From: Burkholderiales bacterium
GTDB taxonomy: Bacteria; Pseudomonadota; Gammaproteobacteria; Burkholderiales; Casimicrobiaceae
Direction of reading: 5' to 3'
DNA length: 32,046 nucleotides
Assembly: GCA_014378555.1 (NCBI GenBank)
Contig: JACMNN010000154.1
Span: forward strand, 1 to 32,046
A program made the translations under genes and the position numbers. Below the pieces are notes generated by a model. The model saw nothing but the letters and a program-made list of their open reading frames with translations. It was not told the DNA's origin and searched no databases. Positions 20,878-28,634 of this stretch are shown here, piece by piece; the stretch's first letter is position 1, and each line of letters opens with the position of its first letter.

Positions 20878-22659
20878 CTAACCCTTAACTCGCTTGCTCT
20901 CATCAATATCCATCAGATGCCAAAAATGCTGGCGATAGGGGTTGCGCTTGTAGTTCAGCAGCCATGGTTGCGTCAGCACGTTTTGGTAGCGGAACACGCC
21001 GGGATACCAGGCTGAATTGACGGTTGCGATTTCGTTCATGGTGCGATACAGCGCCCAGCGCTGCGGCCCGAGCGGCAATGTTTGCGCTTGTTCGTACAAG
21101 TCGTCGTATTGCTTCACATTGAAATTTGCGAAGTTGGATTGGCCGCTGTTTTTGCTGTAGAGCAAGCCCACGAATGAGTCACCGTCGGTGCCATCAGAAA
21201 TCCAACCCAAACTCCAAAATTGCAGTTGTTTGGCGCGCGCCTGCTTGATCAGGTCGGGCCATTTCTGATTGTTGTATTGCACTTTAATTTTGATCGAATC
21301 GAAGGCCTTCTTCCATAGCTCGTCCTGTTCCCGATCTGTTGCGCGGGGCGTTGATGAACGCGTGATAACGAGTGGTTTGCCATCGGCGGTCTCGCGAAAG
21401 CCATCACCATCAATGTCCTTGTAGCCAAAACGATCGAGCAGCGCGTTGGCGAGTTCGACGTCGTAGGCATTCAGGTTCGGCTTGTTGGCAACGTGGCCGG
21501 TCTGCGTTGGCGGAATGATTTGATTGGCAGCAATAGCCTGATTGCGCCACAAAGTTTTCAGCGACTGCTCGGTTGGATACGCCATGATGATGGCGCGGCG
21601 CAATGCAATTTTTTCTGGTGTGTAGCCACCGACGATGGGGTCTTCCATATTGAAGTAATCGTAGGAAATGGCCGACTCCACCGCTCGCTGGTGGCGGATT
21701 CCCTTGTCTGCGTAATCCGCAACCAGTTTGCCGCCTTGCACCACGTTGCCAATCAGGTCCTGCCCGACGAACTCATAGTCGAGCGTGCCCGATTTAAAGC
21801 TCAGCAGGCGTGGATTGGCCTCTTCGATGATGCTTACGTCGATGTTGCCGACCAGCGGCAACGTCTGCCCTTTATATTTGGCAAGCGTTTCAGCGTCATC
21901 CGCTTCGCCTTCGGTCGGAAACAAAGCGCTGTTGAAATTCGGATTGCGCGTCAGCACAATTTTGCTGCCTTTGAGCCACTGCTTGATCATGTAAGGGCCG
22001 ACGCCCACAGGGTTACCCATCGCGCGCCCACCCGCATCACGGTACGCCTCAATCACCTCACGCGCTACGGGCGACCATGCGTATTGCTGCATTAATTCGA
22101 TCAATGTGTAGGCCGGCTTAACCAGCTTCATCTGCACCGTGTAGCGGTCTAGCGCGACCAGTCCTTCGATGGCTTTGTCGTAGTCGAACTTGCCGGTTTT
22201 CTTTGCCTCTGCAACCAGCGCATCAGTGCCAATCAACTTACCGCTGATTTCCGAGGCTTTGGGCGAGATGATTTTCGGATCAAGCAACCGCTTCCACGAA
22301 TAGATCAAATCCGTCGCCGTCGCTTCGCGTTTTCTACCTTTGAATACGGGATCGTCGGAGAAAAACAGGCCCTTCTTCAGTTGCACTTTCCAGGTCAGTC
22401 CATCCGCTGAAATTTCCGGCATGCTCTCGGCCAAAAAAGGACGAAAGCGCACTGGACGAATGTAGTAGTCCTGTTCCCAAAGATTGCCGAAGATGGCGTT
22501 ATCGATATGCGCGGAATAAAGATCGCTGGTGGCGGCAGGATCAAAGCCAGTCACGTCCACCGGAAACGCGACCCTGATGGTCTTGTTCATATCGGTGGCG
22601 TGCACGCCCGTTGCCAGAACAACGGCCCCGGTTAAAAGGGCGAGGATAAATCGCTTCAT
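20878..22659 (-). CDS. Peptide-type ABC transporter substrate-binding protein (SBP_bac_5), copy A
   Basis: This 593-residue periplasmic protein belongs to the OppA/DppA family. The signal peptide is MKRFILALLTGAVVLATGVHA. The mature start NKTIRVAFPVDVTGFDPAATS is typical, as is YSWKRLLDPKI. It includes an aspartate-rich loop DIDGDGFRE (within the block FGYKDIDGDGFRETADGKPL) that looks like a calcium-binding loop and is common in this family. The C-terminal part has TLPLGPQRWALYRTMNEI and PWLLNYKRNPY. A close paralogue lies directly upstream on the same strand (start 24546). Neither has dpp/opp permease or ATPase partners in the window; where those might be expected downstream there are a REP pair and an IS110 scar. 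The ligand is unknown. Confidence 0.9.
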   Translation of the reverse strand: MKRFILALLTGAVVLATGVHATDMNKTIRVAFPVDVTGFDPAATSDLYSAHIDNAIFGNLWEQDYYIRPVRFRPFLAESMPEISADGLTWKVQLKKGLFFSDDPVFKGRKREATATDLIYSWKRLLDPKIISPKASEISGKLIGTDALVAEAKKTGKFDYDKAIEGLVALDRYTVQMKLVKPAYTLIELMQQYAWSPVAREVIEAYRDAGGRAMGNPVGVGPYMIKQWLKGSKIVLTRNPNFNSALFPTEGEADDAETLAKYKGQTLPLVGNIDVSIIEEANPRLLSFKSGTLDYEFVGQDLIGNVVQGGKLVADYADKGIRHQRAVESAISYDYFNMEDPIVGGYTPEKIALRRAIIMAYPTEQSLKTLWRNQAIAANQIIPPTQTGHVANKPNLNAYDVELANALLDRFGYKDIDGDGFRETADGKPLVITRSSTPRATDREQDELWKKAFDSIKIKVQYNNQKWPDLIKQARAKQLQFWSLGWISDGTDGDSFVGLLYSKNSGQSNFANFNVKQYDDLYEQAQTLPLGPQRWALYRTMNEIATVNSAWYPGVFRYQNVLTQPWLLNYKRNPYRQHFWHLMDIDESKRVKG

Positions 22660-22727
22660 GCGTCAGCAATCGTGGAGATTCGAAGCATTCATTATCGCGC
22701 GGCTTGTGCCCCATGTGGGGGAGGTGT

Positions 22728-22776
22728 TTCCCTTCCCTTCCCATCCGCGACCGTGCGCGACCGTGCGCGACCGTGG
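22728..22776. repeat. Short tandem repeats between the two peptide-binding protein genes
   Basis: Three near-perfect 10-base units GCGACCGTGC occur at 22747-22756, 22757-22766 and 22767-22775 (last unit incomplete). Just before them is TTCCC repeated about three times (22728-22741). They fill the gap immediately downstream of the upstream gene's stop. Confidence 0.7.
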
Positions 22777-22779
22777 ACG

Positions 22780-24546
22780 CTATCTAGCGCGTTGCAAACC
22801 CCTCACCCGCGCCGCCTCATCAATATCAACAAACTTCCACGGCGTGCGCCAGAACGGGTGCCGCACGTAGTTTTTGAGCCACGGCTGCGTGAGATCGTTG
22901 GCGTAGGTGTGAAAGCCGAAATCCAGCACCGTGTTTGCGGCGGCAATTTTAGAAAGTGCCGCATACACCGCGGTGCGTTCCGGACCCAACGGCTTGCTCT
23001 GCGCGAGGTCGTACAGGCGGTCGTACTCGGCGTCGTTGAACCGCATGTCGTTGATGGCGTTGATGTTGCGTGACACCAAAAGACTGGCGTAACCATCGCC
23101 ACCAGGGCCGCTGGCAATCCAGCTCCAGCCCCACGATTGCAGCTTGCCGGTACGCGACATTTCGATCAAGTCGGGCCACTTTTGATTAAAAAATTGCACA
23201 CGAATTCCGATGCCATCCATACTTTGCTTCCAGATTTCGTCTTGCAATCGCGAACGGCTGTCGGGCGGATTGGCTCGCGTGAAGGTCAGCGGTTTGCAGC
23301 CCGGCGCTTCGCGGTAGCCATCGCCATCGCAATCTTTATAGTCAAAGCGGTCGAGCAGTGCGCGCGCCAAAACTGGGTCGTAGGGCGGGCGCAGATTGAG
23401 CTGTGGTGAGTGGCCAGATTGCGTCGGCGGTATCAGCTGTGTGGCCAGCTGCACTTGATTCTTGAACACGATCTGCGCTTCACGCGCTTTGTTGTAGCCC
23501 ATCAAAATAGCGCGACGCAGCGCGTTTTTCTCAAGCGATGTTCCGCCCACCACCGGGTCCTGCATGTTGAAATATTGAAAGCCGAGCAGGGGCTCCATGA
23601 ATCGGGTGTGGCGAATGCCCAGGGCCGCAAATTCTGGCTTAAGCGTGTTGCCGCTGAACATGCGCTCATGCAGATCACGCGGCACATCCACTTGCTCCAG
23701 TTCGCCGCTTTGAAACGCGAGCACACGCGGCAGCGATTCTTCAAGAATGCTCACCTCGATGCGATCAATTTGCGGCACACGCAGCGTTGAAGCTGCCCCT
23801 CCGGCGAGTGGCACGGTTTCTTCGCGATAGGTGGGGTTTTTGCCGAGCACAATACGCGAGGAGCGCTTCCACTCGGACTGAATCAACTGATACGCATTAG
23901 TGCCGATGGGATGCTCGCGTACGCGGCCACGCTCGTCGCGATATTTCTCGATCACCTCGCGGGCGACCGCAGAAAAACTCTGTGCTGCCAGATCGTACAG
24001 AAACTCAAACTGAGGCTTTTCAAAGACGATTTGAAGGCGATAACGATCAAGCGCTTTTAGCCCCAAAATTTCGCTGTCGTAATCGAACTTACCGGCTTTT
24101 TCTGCTGCCGCACGCACCGACTTGGCGCCGACAATTTTGTTCTCGATCAGGTAGTAGTTGGGCGACGCGATCTTTGGATCCATCAACCGTTTGATGGAGT
24201 AAACGTAGTCCGCAGCGACCAGCTCACGCCGCTTGCCGCCAAACGCAGGATCGTCTTGAAAGTAGATGCCGGGCTTGACGGCAAGCGTGAAAGTTTTGCC
24301 GTCGACCGAAACGTCAGGCAGTGCAGCGAGAGTGGCGGGGCGCACCTTCACCGGCCGCGCGTGATAGTCGTATTCCAGTGGCGGATCGAAAATCATGCGA
24401 ATGATGTCGCTCGACGGAACGTCGTCCGCTGCCGCCGGATCGAAAGTGGTTTCAGCGGCGGTCATCGCCAGGTGTAGGGTTTTGGCAGCGTAGGCGGGGG
24501 TGAGAAGCACCAGCCCGATAAGTGCGCCAACTGTCCCATTGGCCAT
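22780..24546 (-). CDS. Peptide-type ABC transporter substrate-binding protein (SBP_bac_5), copy B
   Basis: This is a paralogue of copy A, about 588 residues from the ATG at 24546. Shared blocks include YSIKRLMDPKI, VVGGTSLEKNALRRAI, TQLIPPTQSGH, the Asp-rich loop DCDGDGYREAPGC, QKWPDLIEMSR, LGPERTAVYAAL and PWLKNYVRHPF. Cysteines bracket the Asp-rich loop, unlike in copy A, and could form a disulfide. The signal peptide is taken as MANGTVGALIGLVLLTPAYA. An open frame extends to an ATG at 24666, but those 40 residues (FVTPAKAGAHA, WIPAFAGM) are the well-known translation of a REP inverted repeat, so they are unlikely to belong to the original gene. No strong ribosome-binding site precedes ATG 24546; the start is uncertain. 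No permease genes accompany it. Confidence 0.84.
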   Translation of the reverse strand: MANGTVGALIGLVLLTPAYAAKTLHLAMTAAETTFDPAAADDVPSSDIIRMIFDPPLEYDYHARPVKVRPATLAALPDVSVDGKTFTLAVKPGIYFQDDPAFGGKRRELVAADYVYSIKRLMDPKIASPNYYLIENKIVGAKSVRAAAEKAGKFDYDSEILGLKALDRYRLQIVFEKPQFEFLYDLAAQSFSAVAREVIEKYRDERGRVREHPIGTNAYQLIQSEWKRSSRIVLGKNPTYREETVPLAGGAASTLRVPQIDRIEVSILEESLPRVLAFQSGELEQVDVPRDLHERMFSGNTLKPEFAALGIRHTRFMEPLLGFQYFNMQDPVVGGTSLEKNALRRAILMGYNKAREAQIVFKNQVQLATQLIPPTQSGHSPQLNLRPPYDPVLARALLDRFDYKDCDGDGYREAPGCKPLTFTRANPPDSRSRLQDEIWKQSMDGIGIRVQFFNQKWPDLIEMSRTGKLQSWGWSWIASGPGGDGYASLLVSRNINAINDMRFNDAEYDRLYDLAQSKPLGPERTAVYAALSKIAAANTVLDFGFHTYANDLTQPWLKNYVRHPFWRTPWKFVDIDEAARVRGLQRAR

Positions 24547-24647
24547 TCCGGCGAAGGCCGGAATCCACGCCCGAGGGGGGCGCGCTTCGGACGCATCGAC
24601 TGCTTGCGAAATGCGCTTTAGGGCGTGGGCCCCGGCCTTCGCCGGGG
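24545..24647. repeat. Inverted pair of GCGAAGGC-type REP elements overlapping a coding start
   Basis: The left unit ATTCCGGC-GAAG-GCCGGAAT (24545-24564) and right unit CCCCGGC-CTTC-GCCGGGG (24630-24647) each form a hairpin. The adjoining CCACGCCC (24565-24572) and GGGCGTGG (24621-24628) extend the inverted repeat to about 28 bases per arm. This repeat class is widespread in Proteobacteria. The pair lies between gpx and the SBP copy B coding start, and its left arm overlaps that ATG. Confidence 0.85.
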
Positions 24648-24675
24648 TGACGAAGCAGAGCGCCATGGCTCGTGC

Positions 24676-25155
24676 CTAGCCCAGCACCTTTTCGATATCC
24701 TTTGCCAATGAAGCCGGCGCATCCTGCGGCGAAAAGCGCTGCACCGTGCCGTCAGGCGATACCAAAAATTTAGTGAAATTCCACTTCACGGCTTCGCTGC
24801 CGAGCAGTCCAGGTGCGGCCTTTTTCAGATGCTCGAACAGCGGCGCGGTGCTTTCGCCATTTACATCTACCTTGGCGAACATCGGAAAATTAACGCTGTA
24901 AGTCAGGTCGCAAAAACTCGCGATTTCCGCCGCATCTCCAGGCTCCTGTTGGCCAAACTGGTTGCACGGAAAACCGAGCACTTCAAGGCCTTTCTCGTGG
25001 TACTGGTCATACAGCTTTTGCAATCCCTCGTACTGCGGCGTGAAGCCGCACTTACTTGCGGTGTTCACGATCAGCAGCGCTTTGCCTTTGTACTGCGCAA
25101 GGTCTTGCTGTGTGCCGGTGATGTCTTTGGCTGTGAAATCGAATGCAGTGGTCAT
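24676..25155 (-). CDS. Glutathione peroxidase family protein
   Basis: This 159-residue thiol peroxidase reduces hydrogen peroxide and organic hydroperoxides with thioredoxin or glutathione. It is a cysteine type: peroxidatic Cys36 in NTASKCGFTPQ, resolving-cysteine candidate in FPCNQFG, Gln70 in QQEPG, and Trp125/Asn126 in KWNFTKFLV complete the catalytic tetrad. No selenocysteine codon is used. The ATG at 25155 fits the family start (MTTAFDFTAKDITG); the frame stays open to 25260, but that extension would run into the lyase gene and carries no conserved sequence. It follows the MetC-like gene by 49 bases on the same strand, so the two may be co-transcribed. Confidence 0.92.
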   Translation of the reverse strand: MTTAFDFTAKDITGTQQDLAQYKGKALLIVNTASKCGFTPQYEGLQKLYDQYHEKGLEVLGFPCNQFGQQEPGDAAEIASFCDLTYSVNFPMFAKVDVNGESTAPLFEHLKKAAPGLLGSEAVKWNFTKFLVSPDGTVQRFSPQDAPASLAKDIEKVLG

Positions 25156-25204
25156 GGTGAGTCTTTCTTTCAAACAAGCTGTGGAATCGCTTCCACTAAA
25201 AAGG

Positions 25205-26368
25205 TCAGAGTGCCGCGAATCCCCGCTCCAAGTCAGCTCGCAAATCGCCCTCGTCTTCAAGGCCGATGTTTAAGCGAATCAATGCGCCTGGGTGTGGCCA
25301 GTCAGTTCGCGATTTGCTCAGATCGTAGGTCAACGCCAGCGAGCCAATGCCGGCCCAGCTGGCGCCGATGCCGAACAGTTCGAGCGAGTCGATGAGCCGC
25401 GCTGCAGCGTCCGCGCCATGCTGATCCTGAAGCACAAACGAGAACACGCCGGTGCTGCCGGTGAAATCGCGTTTCCAAATGTCGTGACCGGGGCAATCGG
25501 GCAAGGCGGGATGCAGCACCAGCTTCACCTCGGGGCGAGTCTTCAACCAGTGGGCGATGCTGAGCGCCACACGCTCTGCATGCTTGATGCGCATCGGCAT
25601 GGTCGGCAGGCCACGCAGCACCAGATACACGTCATCCGGCGCGACGCACTGGCCGGTTTGCAGCGCCATCTCTTTGACCCGACGCCACGTTGATTCGTCT
25701 TTGGTGGTGATCGAACCCATCACCAGATCGCTGTGGCCGGCAGGATATTTGGTCAACGCGTGCACCGAAATATCAGCGCCTTTTTCAAACGCCCGCAAGT
25801 ACCAGCCAGCGCTGTACGTGTTGTCGATGGCGACCAGCGCACCGGCTGCGTGGGCGGCGGCAGCAATGGCCGGAAGATCGCTTAACTCCATGGTGATCGA
25901 GCCTGGCGTTTCAACCCACACCAGTTTGGTGTTCGCCCTGATCTGTGCCGAAATGCCCGCGCCAATGGCGGGATCGTAATATTCAACGGTAACGTTCATG
26001 CGCTTGAGTAACCCGTTCGCCAACGTCTTTACCGGCTCGTACGCGTTGGATGGAACCAACACATGATCGCCCGGCTCGACGAACGGCAGAAAAGCGTAGG
26101 CAACCGCTGCAAGGCCCGACGGAAACAGCACCGAGTTATGGCCGCCTTCCCAGTCGGCAATGCGGTTTTGCAAATCGCGCGTGGTGGGCGTGCCCATGGT
26201 GCCGTACACGTAAGTTGACTCATCAAGCCCAGAGCGTTGCTTCCACTTGGCGACGCTGTCGAACAGTACCGTCGAGGCGCGCTCGGTGCTCGGCACCAAC
26301 GAGCGAAAGCCCGCTGGAACTTCGCGCGATGGATGGATGAGAAGCGTTTCAGGTTTCTTGGTGGTCAT
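25205..26368 (-). CDS. metC: Cystathionine beta-lyase (Cys/Met metabolism PLP enzyme)
   Basis: This 387-residue cytoplasmic fold-type I PLP enzyme is of the Cys/Met-metabolism family. The PLP lysine is Lys207 in SVHALTKYPAGHSD. YVYGTMGTPTTRDLQ (53-67) carries the cofactor-phosphate-binding Tyr, LFPSGLAAVAYAF (81-93) is the PLP-phosphate loop and IDNTYSAGW (181-189) contains the Asp contacting the PLP ring nitrogen. The sequence resembles the MetC group that cleaves cystathionine to homocysteine, pyruvate and ammonia, but family specificity is not readable from motifs alone, so cystathionine gamma-lyase-like or cysteine desulfhydrase activity is possible. It lies ahead of gpx. Confidence 0.88.
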   Translation of the reverse strand: MTTKKPETLLIHPSREVPAGFRSLVPSTERASTVLFDSVAKWKQRSGLDESTYVYGTMGTPTTRDLQNRIADWEGGHNSVLFPSGLAAVAYAFLPFVEPGDHVLVPSNAYEPVKTLANGLLKRMNVTVEYYDPAIGAGISAQIRANTKLVWVETPGSITMELSDLPAIAAAAHAAGALVAIDNTYSAGWYLRAFEKGADISVHALTKYPAGHSDLVMGSITTKDESTWRRVKEMALQTGQCVAPDDVYLVLRGLPTMPMRIKHAERVALSIAHWLKTRPEVKLVLHPALPDCPGHDIWKRDFTGSTGVFSFVLQDQHGADAAARLIDSLELFGIGASWAGIGSLALTYDLSKSRTDWPHPGALIRLNIGLEDEGDLRADLERGFAAL

Positions 26369-26409
26369 TGCAGTGCGATGTGCGTGTTTTATGAAGGGTC
26401 AAATTTTTC

Positions 26410-26441
26410 GTCGTCATCGCGACCTTTGCTAAGGTGACGAC
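26410..26441 (-). terminator. Possible terminator hairpin after fghA
   Basis: GTCGTC (26410-26415) and GACGAC (26436-26441) pair, with an inner stem ACCTT/AAGGT around TGCT; a six-base bulge is on one side. On the minus strand, GAAAAATTTG follows, a poor T-tract. It lies 11 bases beyond the fghA stop and may insulate metC. Confidence 0.4.
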
Positions 26442-26451
26442 AACCGGAAAT

Positions 26452-27324
26452 TTACGGGTTACTGCCAAGAATGTACGCGTGATGATCGAGATGATCGTTG
26501 ATGAAGGTCGATATAAAGTAATAGCCATGATCGTAGCCGGCATGGCGATTAAGCGTCAGCGGCTGGCCGATTGATTGGCAAGCGGCCTCAAACAAATGCG
26601 GCAACAGCTGTGCTTCAAGAAATTTGTCGGCCAAACCCTGATCGATCAGAATTCCATCGGGATAGGGTGCGATCTTTTGCGCGCTCATCAGCGCGGTGGC
26701 GTCGTGCTGCAACCAGCCCTGCTGGTCGGTGCCCAAATAGCCAGTGAAAGCCTTTTTCCCCCACGGACATTGAGTCGGGGCGCAAATGGGTGCGAACGCT
26801 GAGAGCGACTTAAACAGCCCGGCATGGCGCAGCGCAATCGTCAATGCGCCGTGGCCACCCATTGAGTGACCGAACAATCCAAGGCGCTGCGTATCGATGG
26901 CAAAATGCTCGCCGATGACCGCTATCAGCTCTTGTGTCAGATAGGTCTCCATTCGGTAATGGGTCGACCACGGCGCCTCGGTGGCATCAAGATAAAAACT
27001 CGCGGCCAAGCCGAAATCCCACGTATCGCTCTCATTGGCAATGCCTGCGCCGCGTGGGCTGGTATCGGGCGCAATCAATGCGATGCCCAGTTCCGCCGCG
27101 CGACGTTGCGCGCCGGCTTTGGTCATGAATGTTTCTTCGTTGCAGGTTAAGCCAGCGAGAAATATCAGCGCTGGAACATGCGCGATTGCCGTCGCCTGCG
27201 CAGGCAGAAAAACCGAAAACCGCATCGGCAAACCGATGCTGCTGGAGTGGTGTTCATAGAACCGTTGCAGGCCGCCGAAGCAGGCGTGTTCACTCAGCAA
27301 TTTAAGCGAGGTCGGTATCGTCAT
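26452..27324 (-). CDS. fghA: S-formylglutathione hydrolase
   Basis: This 290-residue alpha/beta-hydrolase of the esterase D family releases formate and glutathione from S-formylglutathione, the second step of glutathione-dependent formaldehyde oxidation. The catalytic triad is Ser154 in GHSMGGHGAL, Asp233 in DQGLADKFL and His266 in GYDHGYYF. Other family marks are LTCNEETFMTKAGAQR (59-74) and the SPRG segment near 89-92. The ATG shares one base with the stop of adhC (TAATG), showing translational coupling with the first enzyme of the pathway. Confidence 0.96.
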   Translation of the reverse strand: MTIPTSLKLLSEHACFGGLQRFYEHHSSSIGLPMRFSVFLPAQATAIAHVPALIFLAGLTCNEETFMTKAGAQRRAAELGIALIAPDTSPRGAGIANESDTWDFGLAASFYLDATEAPWSTHYRMETYLTQELIAVIGEHFAIDTQRLGLFGHSMGGHGALTIALRHAGLFKSLSAFAPICAPTQCPWGKKAFTGYLGTDQQGWLQHDATALMSAQKIAPYPDGILIDQGLADKFLEAQLLPHLFEAACQSIGQPLTLNRHAGYDHGYYFISTFINDHLDHHAYILGSNP

Positions 27325-28430
27325 TAGTACAAAACCACGCCACGAATTGATTCGCCGCGCTTCATCAAATCAAAGCCTTTGTTGATGTCCTCTAGCGGCA
27401 TAGTGTGCGTTATCAAATCATCGATATTGATCTTGCCCTCCATGTACCAGTCGACAATTTTTGGCACATCGGTGCGACCGCGCGCGCCGCCAAAGGCCGA
27501 GCCTTCCCACTTACGACCGGTGACCAGTTGAAACGGTCGGGTGCTGATTTCAGCACCCGCTTCGGCCACACCAATAATGATGCTGCGGCCCCAGCCTTTG
27601 TGGGTGCATTCAAGCGCTTGGCGCATCACCTTGGTGTTGCCGATGCATTCAAAGCTGTAATCGGCGCCGCCGTCGGTTAACTGCACAATCGCGTCGACCA
27701 CGTTCTCAGTATTCTTGGGATTGATAAAGTGCGTCATGCCGAACTTGCGCGCCATCGCCTCGCGAGCAGGGTTGAAGTCGACGCCGATAATTTTGTCGGC
27801 ACCCACCATCTTCGCGCCTTGAATGACGTTGAGGCCAATGCCGCCCAAGCCGAACACCACGACGTTTGCGCCCGCCTCAACTTTGGCGGTGAACAGCACC
27901 GCACCTATGCCCGTGGTCACCCCGCAGCCGATGTAGCAGACCTTGTCGAAGGGCGCGTCCTTGCGGATTTTCGCTAGTGAAATTTCCGGCGCGACGGTGT
28001 AATTGCTGAAGGTTGACGTGCCCATATAGTGAAAAATCGGCTTGCCGTCGAGCGAAAAGCGACTGGTCGCGTCTGGCATCAAACCCTTGCCCTGCGTGCC
28101 TCGAATCAGTTGGCATAAATTGGTTTTGCGCGACAGGCAAAATTTGCAACTACGGCATTCGGGCGTATAGAGTGGGATGACGTGGTCGCCTTTTTGCAGG
28201 CTGGTAACTCCGGGGCCAACGTCGACCACAATGCCGGCGCCTTCGTGGCCAAGAATCGCCGGGAAAATGCCTTCAGGATCGGCGCCGGACAGCGTGTAGT
28301 AGTCGGTATGGCAAATGCCTGTGGCCTTGATTTCCACCAACACTTCGCCGGCTTTTGGGCCTTCAAGGTCGACGGTTTCGATGGTCAAGGGTTCGCCAGA
28401 TTTCCAGGCGACGGCTGCTTTCGTTTTCAC
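27324..28430 (-). CDS. adhC: S-(hydroxymethyl)glutathione dehydrogenase / class III alcohol dehydrogenase
   Basis: This 368-residue zinc-dependent dehydrogenase oxidises the spontaneous formaldehyde-glutathione adduct to S-formylglutathione with NAD. The catalytic-zinc Cys lies in [10 protein letters not shown] and His in LGHEGAGIV. The structural-zinc cysteines are in [35 protein letters not shown] includes the third catalytic-zinc cysteine, and the Rossmann motif [12 protein letters not shown] follows. SEGMENTS of class III type include [12 protein letters not shown]. No FrmR-type regulator is adjacent. Start ATG at 28430; the 204-base interval upstream separates it from the divergent phosphatase gene and should hold both promoters, though I see no clean consensus. 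It confers formaldehyde tolerance or one-carbon oxidation. Confidence 0.96.
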   Translation of the reverse strand: MKTKAAVAWKSGEPLTIETVDLEGPKAGEVLVEIKATGICHTDYYTLSGADPEGIFPAILGHEGAGIVVDVGPGVTSLQKGDHVIPLYTPECRSCKFCLSRKTNLCQLIRGTQGKGLMPDATSRFSLDGKPIFHYMGTSTFSNYTVAPEISLAKIRKDAPFDKVCYIGCGVTTGIGAVLFTAKVEAGANVVVFGLGGIGLNVIQGAKMVGADKIIGVDFNPAREAMARKFGMTHFINPKNTENVVDAIVQLTDGGADYSFECIGNTKVMRQALECTHKGWGRSIIIGVAEAGAEISTRPFQLVTGRKWEGSAFGGARGRTDVPKIVDWYMEGKINIDDLITHTMPLEDINKGFDLMKRGESIRGVVLY

Positions 28431-28634
28431 GGGTGATTCCTTTAAAGCTCAGTAAGTGCGAGTGTATTCGTTGAACCTGAAAGACGCTGTTTCAGTTCGT
28501 GGGTCCCGCCGTCTGCGCCGGGTGCGCGCGCTTGGGCTCGCGACCGATATTGAGTAGTGCGCAGCCGATGCGCTCGCACCGCGCCTAAAATCTATTTTCA
28601 TCAAGCGTTTATGTCGTAACGGAGTGTTCAAATC

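Noticed and set aside
22747-22775. Short repeated units that might suggest a CRISPR array
   Set aside because: The 10-base units are head-to-tail without spacers, and no cas gene is in the window.
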